DNA of 64,000 nt, from NCBI RefSeq assembly GCF_032121415.1, contig NZ_CP135079.1, positions 4,092,001-4,156,000 on the forward strand. The letters run 5' to 3'. How positions within the stretch are numbered: the first letter of the stretch is position 1; the number at the start of each line of letters is the position of its first letter. Below are positions 31,830 to 39,188 of this stretch, in pieces. Origin of the DNA: Streptomyces parvus (GTDB taxonomy: Bacteria > Actinomycetota > Actinomycetes > Streptomycetales > Streptomycetaceae). The notes under the pieces were generated by a model that had not been told where the DNA came from, made no database searches, and saw only the letters and a list, made by a program, of their open reading frames with translations. The position numbers and the translations under genes are program-made.

Positions 31830-33786
31830 CGATGGCCTCCTTGAGGGCCGTGGCGAGCTGCTCGGCCTTGAACGGCATTCCGTTGACCTGGTTGTAGCTG
31901 TGGGCGTCGACCAGATACTTCGCCCGCAGCAGCATCGCGAGCTGGCCGAGGTTCATCTCCGGCACGACGACCTTGTCGTAGCGCTTCAGTACCTCGCCGA
32001 GATTCTTCGGGAAGGGGTTGAGATGGCGCAGGTGGGCCTGGGCGATGGGCGCCCCCGCGGCGCGCAGGCGGCGTACGGCGGCGGTGATCGGCCCGTACGT
32101 CGACCCCCAGCCGAGCACCAGCGTCGCCGCCCCGGCCGGGTCGTCGACCTCGAGGTCGGGAACCTCGATGCCGTCGACCTTGGCCTGGCGCGTGCGGACC
32201 ATGAAGTCGTGGTTGGCCGGGTCGTAGGAGATGTTGCCGGTGCCGTCCTGCTTCTCGATCCCGCCGATGCGGTGCTCCAGGCCGGCCGTCCCGGGGACCG
32301 CCCAGGGGCGGGCCAGGGTCTGCGGGTCGCGCTTGTAGGGCCAGAAGACCTCGGTGCCGTCGGCCAGGGCGTGGTTCGGCCCGGTGGCGAACGGCGTCTT
32401 GAGGTCGGGCAGCGAGTCCGTCTCCGGGATGCGCCAGGGCTCGGAGCCGTTGGCCAGATAGCCGTCGGAGAGCAGGAAGACCGGCGTCCGGTACGTCAGG
32501 GCGATCCGGGCCGCGTCGATCGCGGCGTCGAAGCAGTCCGCCGGGGTCTGCGGGGCCACGATCGGAACCGGGGCCTCACCGTTCCTGCCGTACATCGCCT
32601 GGAGCAGGTCGGCCTGCTCGGTCTTGGTCGGCAGCCCGGTCGACGGACCGCCGCGCTGGATGTCGATGATCAGCAGCGGCAGCTCCAGGGAGACCGCGAG
32701 CCCGATCGTCTCCGACTTCAGCGCCACACCGGGGCCGGACGTCGTCGTGACGCCCAGCGCCCCGCCGAACGCGGCTCCCAGCGCCGCCCCGATCCCGGCG
32801 ATCTCGTCCTCGGCCTGGAAGGTCCGCACACCGAAGTTCTTGTGCCGGGACAGCTCGTGCAGGATGTCCGAGGCCGGGGTGATCGGATACGAGCCCAGGT
32901 AGAGCGGCAGGTCCGCCAGCTGCCCGGCGGCGATCAGGCCGTAGGACAGGGCGAGGTTCCCCGAGATGTTGCGGTAGGTGCCGGTGGGGAAGGCCTGTGA
33001 TGCCGGGGCGACCTCGTAGGAGACCGCGAAGTCCTCCGTCGTCTCGCCGAAATTCCACCCGGCCCGGAAGGCCGCGACATTCGCCTCGGCGATCTCCGGC
33101 TTCTTCGCGAACTTGGCCCGCAGGAACGCCTCGGTCCCCTCGGTCGGCCGGTGGTACATCCACGACAGCAGCCCGAGCGCGAACATGTTCTTGGACCGCT
33201 CGGCCTCCTTGCGGGGGAGCCCGAACTCCTTCAGCGCTTCCAGCGTCAACGTCGTCAGCGGCACCGGGTGGACGTTGTAGGCCTCCAGCGAACCGTCCTC
33301 CAGCGGACTGGTCGCATACCCCACCTTCGCCATCGGCCGCTTCGTGAACTCGTCGGTGTTCACGATGATTTCCGCGCCGCGCGGTACGTCGTCGATGTTC
33401 GCCTTCAGCGCGGCGGGATTCATCGCGACCAGGACGTTGGGGGCGTCGCCCGGAGTAAGAATGTCATGATCGGCAAAGTGGAGCTGAAAGGAGGAGACCC
33501 CCGGCAGCGTGCCTGCGGGGGCGCGGATCTCTGCCGGGAAGTTCGGCAGGGTGGAGAGATCGTTGCCGAAGGAAGCGGTCTCCGAGGTGAACCGGTCACC
33601 CGTGAGTTGCATACCGTCACCCGAGTCGCCCGCGAATCGGATGATCACCCGGTCCAGGCGGCGGACTTCCTTCCCGTCGCCGCCCGTGGTTCCCGTCGTA
33701 CCTGACAGGGGCGCTCGCTGGCCCCCGAGGACGGCGTCGTTGGCCTCATCGGCCTTCTCTGCCGCACTACTGACCTGGCTCGTCAC
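31822..33786 (-). CDS. korA: 2-oxoglutarate:ferredoxin oxidoreductase, alpha subunit (gamma-alpha fusion)
   Basis: 654 residues from GTG 33784-33786, with GGGAGG 9 nt upstream; a start 22 codons earlier lacks a site. It is a fused gamma-alpha subunit: the gamma domain comes first (VIIRFAGDSGDGMQLTGDRFTSE, then LPNFPAEIRAPAGT), then the ThDP-pyrimidine domain (LGSYPITPASDILHEL, then FQAEDEIAGIGAALGAAFGG, TTTSGPGVALKSE) and a C-terminal CoA-binding transketolase-like part. It works as KorA2B2 in the cytoplasm with ferredoxin as acceptor. It is the first gene of korAB; the 289-bp upstream region should hold the promoter. Confidence 0.93.
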   Translation of the reverse strand: MTSQVSSAAEKADEANDAVLGGQRAPLSGTTGTTGGDGKEVRRLDRVIIRFAGDSGDGMQLTGDRFTSETASFGNDLSTLPNFPAEIRAPAGTLPGVSSFQLHFADHDILTPGDAPNVLVAMNPAALKANIDDVPRGAEIIVNTDEFTKRPMAKVGYATSPLEDGSLEAYNVHPVPLTTLTLEALKEFGLPRKEAERSKNMFALGLLSWMYHRPTEGTEAFLRAKFAKKPEIAEANVAAFRAGWNFGETTEDFAVSYEVAPASQAFPTGTYRNISGNLALSYGLIAAGQLADLPLYLGSYPITPASDILHELSRHKNFGVRTFQAEDEIAGIGAALGAAFGGALGVTTTSGPGVALKSETIGLAVSLELPLLIIDIQRGGPSTGLPTKTEQADLLQAMYGRNGEAPVPIVAPQTPADCFDAAIDAARIALTYRTPVFLLSDGYLANGSEPWRIPETDSLPDLKTPFATGPNHALADGTEVFWPYKRDPQTLARPWAVPGTAGLEHRIGGIEKQDGTGNISYDPANHDFMVRTRQAKVDGIEVPDLEVDDPAGAATLVLGWGSTYGPITAAVRRLRAAGAPIAQAHLRHLNPFPKNLGEVLKRYDKVVVPEMNLGQLAMLLRAKYLVDAHSYNQVNGMPFKAEQLATALKEAIDA

Positions 33787-34075
33787 TGAACTGGACCTCC
33801 CTTGGGGCGGCGGTTCGGAACCGTCCGGCGGCCGGCGGATCCCGGAGGCCACCCTACGTCTGCGTAGGTTGCCCTCCAGAAACCGATCATATGGTGGACG
33901 CTGTTTTGAGACACCCTTTTAGTAAGGCTTGTCATGCTATGCCGACCCTCGATCGTGGGATGGAGATGCCTGCCCTCTGGGCCTTTGGCCCTAGGTCCCT
34001 CACCTTCTCCGCCCCCACCCGGGGCGCCTTCGGGCACTTCTTCGACTGCTCAATATCTGGCAGAGTGTCAGGTCT
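33787..34075. other. korA upstream region / response-regulator 3' region
   Basis: 289 bp with no gene. It contains a short stem CCTACG-TCTG-CGTAGG (33853-33868) about 67 nt before korA, an AT-richer stretch around 33885-33935 (including CATATGAT on both strands) that probably carries the korA promoter, and a small GGGCC-TTT-GGCCC hairpin near 33978-33990. Confidence 0.4.
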
Positions 34076-34756
34076 CTAGGAGTTCAGGTAGGTCAGCACG
34101 GCGAGGACGCGCCGGTGGTCGCCGTCGCTGGGTGAGAGCCCCAGCTTCAGAAAGATGTTGCTGACGTGCTTCTCGACCGCCCCGTCGCTCACCACGAGCT
34201 GCCGGGCGATGGCGGAGTTCGTCCGGCCCTCGGCCATCAGACCGAGGACCTCCCGCTCGCGCGGCGTCAGCCCGGCCAGCACATCCTGCTTGCGGCTGCG
34301 GCCCAGCAGCTGCGCCACCACTTCCGGGTCCAGCGCCGTCCCGCCCTGCGCCACCCGGACGACCGCGTCCACGAACTCGCGGACCTCGGCCACCCGGTCC
34401 TTCAGCAGATACCCCACCCCGCGGCTGCTGCCTGCCAGCAGCTCCGTGGCGTACTGCTCCTCCACGTACTGGGAGAGGACCAGCACCCCGATGCCCGGGT
34501 AGTCCTTCCGCAGCCGCACTGCCGCGCGCACTCCCTCGTCGGTGTGCGTCGGTGGCATCCGCACGTCGGCGACCACCACATCGGGAAGCGCCTGCTCGGC
34601 GTCGAGCTCCGCCACGGTCTTGAGCAGCGCCTCCGCGTCCCTGACCCCCGCGACCACGTCGTGCCCGAGATCGGTGAGCAGCCGGGTGAGCCCCTCCCGG
34701 AGCAGGACCGAATCCTCGGCGATGACCACGCGCACCCTGTTCTCCACGTTCTCCAC
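34076..34756 (-). CDS. NarL/FixJ family response regulator
   Basis: 226 residues from GTG 34754-34756. Receiver domain: acidic pair AED (residues 13-15), phospho-acceptor Asp 64 in VVVADVRMPPTH, and Lys in GYLLKDRV. The LuxR-type HTH at the C terminus is LTPREREVLGLMAEGRTNSAIARQLVVSDGAVEKHVSNIF. It is paired with the adjacent HisKA_3 sensor kinase(s) and activates or represses unknown targets; the neighbouring korAB and nuo operons are candidates from position only. A terminator-like hairpin separates it from the kinase gene. Confidence 0.9.
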   Translation of the reverse strand: MENVENRVRVVIAEDSVLLREGLTRLLTDLGHDVVAGVRDAEALLKTVAELDAEQALPDVVVADVRMPPTHTDEGVRAAVRLRKDYPGIGVLVLSQYVEEQYATELLAGSSRGVGYLLKDRVAEVREFVDAVVRVAQGGTALDPEVVAQLLGRSRKQDVLAGLTPREREVLGLMAEGRTNSAIARQLVVSDGAVEKHVSNIFLKLGLSPSDGDHRRVLAVLTYLNS

Positions 34757-34997
34757 GACTGCGAGTCCCCCACTTTTCGAATATGCCGCGTTGCCCGCGG
34801 CCTCGCACGCCGACGCCCGACCCACCGTGCGCCGGGCCTCGACCGTCCCAGCATCCCAGGACCCGGACTCGGATGGGGGACCTGTGGATAACCCACGCGG
34901 ACCGGTGAGGGGGAGAGGGCCGGGGAAGGGGATGGCAAGGGCAAGTGCAACGACAAGAAGAAGAGGGGAGAAGGAGAGGCAGGGGCGCAGCGGGAAA

Positions 34998-35031
34998 GGG
35001 GCCGGCCCGGTGGGAAGAGGGGGCCGGCCCC
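34998..35031. terminator. 11-bp stem hairpin after sensor kinase 1
   Basis: GGGGCCGGCCC (34998-35008), a 12-nt loop, then GGGCCGGCCCC (35021-35031). It lies 39 nt after the kinase stop on the reverse strand, within a 313-bp gap (34757-35069). The rest of that gap is a purine-rich tract (GAAGAAGAGGGGAGAAGGAG on the forward strand) and the response-regulator leader. Confidence 0.6.
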
Positions 35032-35069
35032 GGCAAGGAGCGAGGGAGGGACGAGGTCGCTCGTCCGGG

Positions 35070-36431
35070 TCAGCCGCGCCAGGGCAGCTCGGCTGTGACC
35101 GTCGTCGGGCCGCCGGTCGGGGAGTCGACCACCAGCACCCCGTCCACGGCGTCCAGCCGCTCCGCCAGTCCGGCCAGACCGCCGCCCGAGGCCGGCGACG
35201 CCCCACCCCGGCCGTTGTCCGTGACCTGGAGCATCAGCCGGTCGCCCGCCCGCCACACATCGACCGTGGCCCGGGTCGCCCGGGCGTGCTTGCTGATGTT
35301 CTGGAGCAGCTCCGAGACGGTGAAATACGCGATCCCCTCGATCGCCTGCGCCGGACGCGCGTCCAGGTCCACCTCGACGGTCACAGGCACGGTGCAGCGG
35401 GAGGCTATCGCCGAGAGCGCGGCGTCCAGGCCCCGGTCGGTGAGGACGGCGGGGTGGATGCCGCGGGCCAGGTCGCGCAGCTCCTGCAGGGCCACCTTCA
35501 CCTCGCCATGCGCCTCGTCGACCATGCGGGCCGCGGCCTCGGGATCGTCGGCGAGCTTCTCCTTCGCCAGGCCCAGATCCATCGCGAGGGCGACCAGACG
35601 GGCCTGGGCGCCGTCGTGCAGGTCGCGTTCGATCCGGCGCAGGTCGGCGGCGGCGGTGTCCACCACCACGCCCCGGTCCGACTCCAGCTCGGAGACCCGG
35701 GTGGCCAGCCGGGAGGGCCCCAGCAGTCCGGTGACCATCAGGCGGTCCACCGTCAGCAGACCCCGCACGACCCAGGGCGCCGCCATCACCAGCACCAGTC
35801 CCACCGCCCCGGTCACCGCCAGCTCGGCGGGCGTGTTCAGATACTCCTCGTGGGTGCGGTCCCCGTACAACTGGATGCCGTCCTGCCCGGCGAACATCGG
35901 GAAGAACCAGAACCACAGCGGGTAGGTCAGCGCCGCCAGACCGTACGTCCAGAACGAGATCGCGACGACGAATGTGAACGTGGCCCACGGGAAGTGCAGC
36001 AGCGTGTACAGCAGGTGCCGCCAGGACGCCCCGCTCTTGAGCACCGCCCCCATCCAGGACATCGGGCCGCCGGTCTTCCCCCGTACCCGCTCCGGATCTG
36101 CCACCTCCACCCGCAGCAGCGCCCGCGCCCGGTGCCGCTCCAGCGTCCCGAAGCCCCGGCACACGGCGAGGCCGACGGCGAGGACCGGTATCCCGACGAA
36201 GGTGACCATCAGGCCCGCGCTCAACGACGTCATGGTGACCGCGAAGACGAACATCACCGTGCTGAGCGGGAAGCTCAGCAGCGCGTAGAGGAGCTCGCTC
36301 CAGGCACGGGCCTCCAGCGGCGCACGCAGCGGCGCGGGGAGGAAATGCCTCGTCCGGGTCTTCACCCCGAAGCCGGGGGCGGAACCCTCGTGCTTCCGGT
36401 CCCGCGTGTCCGGTCCGTATGCCGTGGCCAT
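35070..36431 (-). CDS. Sensor histidine kinase 1 (HisKA_3)
   Basis: 453 residues. The N-terminal half is a membrane 'putative sensor' domain with hydrophobic segments at about 46-67, 72-92, 138-160, 163-182 and 203-222. The cytoplasmic part has the HisKA_3 dimerisation box with phospho-accepting His 272 (RRIERDLHDGAQARLVALAM), then an HATPase (VSELLQNISKHA; VTDNGRGG; GLAGLAERLDAVDG). It pairs with the response regulator downstream. The catalytic core is nearly identical to that of kinase 2 next door, while the sensor parts differ, so they probably arose by tandem duplication and see different signals. Confidence 0.9.
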   Translation of the reverse strand: MATAYGPDTRDRKHEGSAPGFGVKTRTRHFLPAPLRAPLEARAWSELLYALLSFPLSTVMFVFAVTMTSLSAGLMVTFVGIPVLAVGLAVCRGFGTLERHRARALLRVEVADPERVRGKTGGPMSWMGAVLKSGASWRHLLYTLLHFPWATFTFVVAISFWTYGLAALTYPLWFWFFPMFAGQDGIQLYGDRTHEEYLNTPAELAVTGAVGLVLVMAAPWVVRGLLTVDRLMVTGLLGPSRLATRVSELESDRGVVVDTAAADLRRIERDLHDGAQARLVALAMDLGLAKEKLADDPEAAARMVDEAHGEVKVALQELRDLARGIHPAVLTDRGLDAALSAIASRCTVPVTVEVDLDARPAQAIEGIAYFTVSELLQNISKHARATRATVDVWRAGDRLMLQVTDNGRGGASPASGGGLAGLAERLDAVDGVLVVDSPTGGPTTVTAELPWRG

Positions 36432-36590
36432 GAGTCCCGTCCGTTCCGTCTCTGTCTCAGTCTCTCAGTGGGCTGTCCGTGGGGTGTGCGCCGCCGTGGC
36501 GCCGGAGGCGGCCCGTGACCACGGACCGCTCTTCCCCCGTTCTCCCTCCAGGGTGCTGGCCGGCGGCCTTCCGCACCATGAGGTCCCTCT

Positions 36591-36633
36591 CCGTATCCGA
36601 CCGGGGGTTTTCCCTACCCCCGGTCGGATACGG
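36591..36633. terminator. Perfect 17-bp stem hairpin between kinase genes
   Basis: Arms 36591-36607 (CCGTATCCGACCGGGGG) and 36617-36633 with a 9-nt loop TTTTCCCTA. It lies 47 nt after the kinase 2 stop and about 160 nt before the kinase 1 start, so it may terminate kinase 2 transcripts or attenuate read-through into kinase 1. Confidence 0.65.
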
Positions 36634-36679
36634 AGGTCATGCCGTCCGTGCGGTCACGCGTCCGTGCGGTCATGCCGTT

Positions 36680-37855
36680 TCATGCGGCCGCGACGGTCCG
36701 GTCGCGCCAGGGCAGCTCGGCGGTGACGGTCGTCGGCCCGCCCTCCGGCGAGTCCACGACGAACACCCCGTCGACCGCGTCGAGCCGCTCGGCGAGCCCG
36801 GCCAGCCCCGAACCGCCGTCCAACCGGGCCCCGCCCCCGCCGTCGTCCGTGACCTGGAGCATCAGCCGGTCCCCCGACCGCCACACGTCGACGGAGGCCG
36901 ACCGCGCACCGCTGTGCTTGCTGATGTTCTGAAGGAGCTCCGAGACGGTGAAATACGCGATCCCCTCGATCGCCTCGGCCGGACGTCCCCGAAGCCCCAC
37001 CGACACCTTGACCGGGACCGTGCAGCGGGAGGCGATGGCGGAGAGTGCGGCGTCCAGGCCCCGGTCGGTGAGGACGGCGGGGTGGATGCCGCGGGCCAGG
37101 TCGCGCAGCTCCTGCAGGGCCACCTTGATCTCGCCGTGGGCCTCGTCGACCATGCGGGCCGCGGCCTCGGGGTCGTCGGTGAGCTTCTCCTTCGCCAGGC
37201 CGAGCCCCATGGCGAGGGCGACCAGGCGGGCCTGGGCGCCGTCGTGCAGGTCGCGTTCGATCCGGCGCAGGTCGGCGGCGGCGGTGTCCACCACCACGCC
37301 CCGGTCCGACTCCAGCTCGGCGATACGCCGCTCCAACTCGTCCGACGGGGACAGCAGCCCGCGCACCATCGACCGGTCCACCGTCGTCAGCCCCCGCGCG
37401 ATGAACGGCAGCACCGGCCACAGGACGAACAGGCTCACCACCGTCACCGCGAACGTCAGCACCCCCCACGGCAGTCGGACGAACCCGTACAACAACGCCC
37501 GCCAGCCCACCGGGTCCTTCAGCCCCGCCCAGAGCCGGACGAAGAACCCCTGGTCCCGGTGGCCGCGCCCCAGCGGACTCGGCTCCTCCACCCGCACGCC
37601 GAGCATCCACCGCGCCCGCCGCCGCTCCAGCCCGCCCAGCAGCCGAGAGCCCTGGAGCCCGCCGACCAGCAGCGGCAGACCGATCACGGTGAGGGACAGT
37701 CCGGCGCCCACGCTGATCACAACAACGCTGTAGACGAACCCGACGACGGCCACCGGCAGATTGGCGAGCAGATACGCGATCTCCCGCCAGGTCCACCGGT
37801 CGAGGGCGAAGCGGGCAGGCGGCAGCCGGTCGGGGTCCGGCAGGGAGGGGCTCAT
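36680..37855 (-). CDS. Sensor histidine kinase 2 (HisKA_3), paralogue of kinase 1
   Basis: 391 residues from ATG 37853-37855 (GGGGG 7 nt upstream); ATG 37859-37861 is an alternative. It has the same layout as kinase 1: membrane sensor with about four segments (25-50, 52-72, 118-150), HisKA_3 with His 204 (RRIERDLHDGAQARLVALAM), and HATPase (VSELLQNISKHSGARSASVD; VTDDGGGGA). From ELESDRGVVVDTAAADLRRI to AALSAIASRCTVPV, about 100 residues, it is almost identical to kinase 1. There is no second response regulator gene beside it, so both may signal to the single one at 34076-34756. Confidence 0.9.
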   Translation of the reverse strand: MSPSLPDPDRLPPARFALDRWTWREIAYLLANLPVAVVGFVYSVVVISVGAGLSLTVIGLPLLVGGLQGSRLLGGLERRRARWMLGVRVEEPSPLGRGHRDQGFFVRLWAGLKDPVGWRALLYGFVRLPWGVLTFAVTVVSLFVLWPVLPFIARGLTTVDRSMVRGLLSPSDELERRIAELESDRGVVVDTAAADLRRIERDLHDGAQARLVALAMGLGLAKEKLTDDPEAAARMVDEAHGEIKVALQELRDLARGIHPAVLTDRGLDAALSAIASRCTVPVKVSVGLRGRPAEAIEGIAYFTVSELLQNISKHSGARSASVDVWRSGDRLMLQVTDDGGGGARLDGGSGLAGLAERLDAVDGVFVVDSPEGGPTTVTAELPWRDRTVAAA

Positions 37856-37954
37856 GGTCATACCCCCAGCCTGCCGGGCCCCACCCACGCACACCATGGG
37901 GCTCGTGGGTGGGGGTGAAGTAGGGATAACCCCACCCGATGTCCGACGCGGCTG

Positions 37955-37983
37955 CTTACGCTCCGTTTAGCAGGCCCTAGACT
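37955..37983 (+). promoter_or_regulatory. Candidate promoter of the nuo operon
   Basis: CTTACG (37955-37960), 17-bp spacer, TAGACT (37978-37983). A start of transcription near 37990 would leave a leader of about 70 nt before the chosen nuoA GTG at 38059. It is 100-130 bp upstream of kinase 2, which is divergent. Confidence 0.4.
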
Positions 37984-38058
37984 CCCGTGCGTACAGAACC
38001 CGTGTGCACGCAACGGGCACGCGGACAGACGCGGACGACGAGGGAGCGAGGGGCGGAC

Positions 38059-38535
38059 GTGGCCGACGTTACGGACGTGACCGGCGTGGCGGACGCGGCG
38101 GGCATGACCGGGGTGTCCGGCGTTCCGGTGTCCGGCGTTCCGGGGGACGGACCCACCGCACTCGCCTCCGAGTACTTCCAGAGCTATTCGGTCATCGGCC
38201 TGCTCGCCCTGGTCGGCGTCCTGTTCGTCGCCGTGGCCTTCGGGGCCGGGCGACTGCTGCGCCCCATCGTGCCCACCCCGGAGAAGCTGCTCACCTACGA
38301 ATGCGGCGTCGACCCGGTCGGCGAGGGCTGGGCGCACACCCAGGTGCGCTACTACGTCTACGCGTTCCTGTACGTGATCTTCGCGGTCGACTCCATCTTC
38401 CTTTTCCCGTGGGCCACGGTGTTCGCGGCGCCGGGGTACGGCGCGACGACCCTGGTCGAAATGTTCATCTTCCTCGGCTTCCTGGCCGTGGGACTGCTCT
38501 ACGCATGGAAGAAGGGCGTCCTCGCATGGGCCTGA
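38059..38535 (+). CDS. nuoA: NADH-quinone oxidoreductase subunit A (second, partial operon)
   Basis: 158 residues from GTG 38059 with GAGGGG upstream; GTG 37987 would lie at or before the likely transcription start, and ATG 38104 is a shorter option. An Asp/Val/Gly-rich N-terminal stretch of about 35 residues precedes the normal subunit: three membrane spans (VIGLLALVGVLFVAVAFGA; YYVYAFLYVIFAVDSIFLFPW; TLVEMFIFLGFLAVGLLYAW) and the conserved YECGVDPVG loop. It sits at the junction of the membrane and peripheral arms. First gene of nuoABC-HIJKLMN, overlapping nuoB by 10 bp. Confidence 0.9.
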   Translation: MADVTDVTGVADAAGMTGVSGVPVSGVPGDGPTALASEYFQSYSVIGLLALVGVLFVAVAFGAGRLLRPIVPTPEKLLTYECGVDPVGEGWAHTQVRYYVYAFLYVIFAVDSIFLFPWATVFAAPGYGATTLVEMFIFLGFLAVGLLYAWKKGVLAWA

Positions 38536-39188
38536 CGAGCCGGCCGAACCCCGCGTCGCAGCAGCCCGCGTCCCCGCCTCCCGCCGACCCGGTCCTCCTC
38601 CCCGAGCCCAAGCGCCTCGGCGTGCTCTCGCGGCTCGCACCGGAGCCGATGAAGGTCGTCCTCAACTGGGGCCGCCGTTACAGCCTCTGGGTCTTCAACT
38701 TCGGACTCGCCTGCTGTGCCATCGAGTTCATCGCCGCGTCCATGGCCCGCCACGATTTCATCCGGCTCGGGGTGATCCCGTTCGCCCCCGGACCCCGTCA
38801 GGCCGACCTCATGATCGTGTCCGGCACGGTGACGGACAAGATGGCCCCGGCCGTGAAGCGGCTGTACGAGCAGATGCCCGAACCGAAGTACGTCATCTCC
38901 TTCGGCGCCTGCTCCAACTGCGGCGGCCCCTACTGGGACTCGTACTCCGTGACCAAGGGTGTCGACCAGATCATCCCCGTCGATGTGTACGTACCCGGCT
39001 GCCCGCCCAGGCCCGAAGCGCTGCTCCAGGGCATCCTCAAGCTCCAGGAGAAGATCGCGCGGGAATCCCTCGCCGAGCGGTACGCCTCCGGTGGGACAGG
39101 TGGCGGGCCGTCCACCGAGGCCCTGCGCAGCGGTCTCGTCGCCGCGCCGGCGGCCGCTTCCCGACCGGACGAGGAGGGGCGGCGATGA
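38526..39188 (+). CDS. nuoB: NADH-quinone oxidoreductase subunit B
   Basis: 220 residues, ATG 38526. It carries the N2 iron-sulfur cluster next to the quinone site: adjacent Cys in FGLACCAIEFIA, one Cys in GACSNCGGPYW, and one in YVPGCPPRPEALL. The core (about 35-180) is standard; the first 30 residues are Pro-rich and the last 35 are Gly/Ala-rich extras. Normally it contacts NuoD and NuoC; no nuoD is present in this operon, so it must either borrow NuoD from the main nuo operon or work without it. Confidence 0.92.
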   Translation: MGLTSRPNPASQQPASPPPADPVLLPEPKRLGVLSRLAPEPMKVVLNWGRRYSLWVFNFGLACCAIEFIAASMARHDFIRLGVIPFAPGPRQADLMIVSGTVTDKMAPAVKRLYEQMPEPKYVISFGACSNCGGPYWDSYSVTKGVDQIIPVDVYVPGCPPRPEALLQGILKLQEKIARESLAERYASGGTGGGPSTEALRSGLVAAPAAASRPDEEGRR

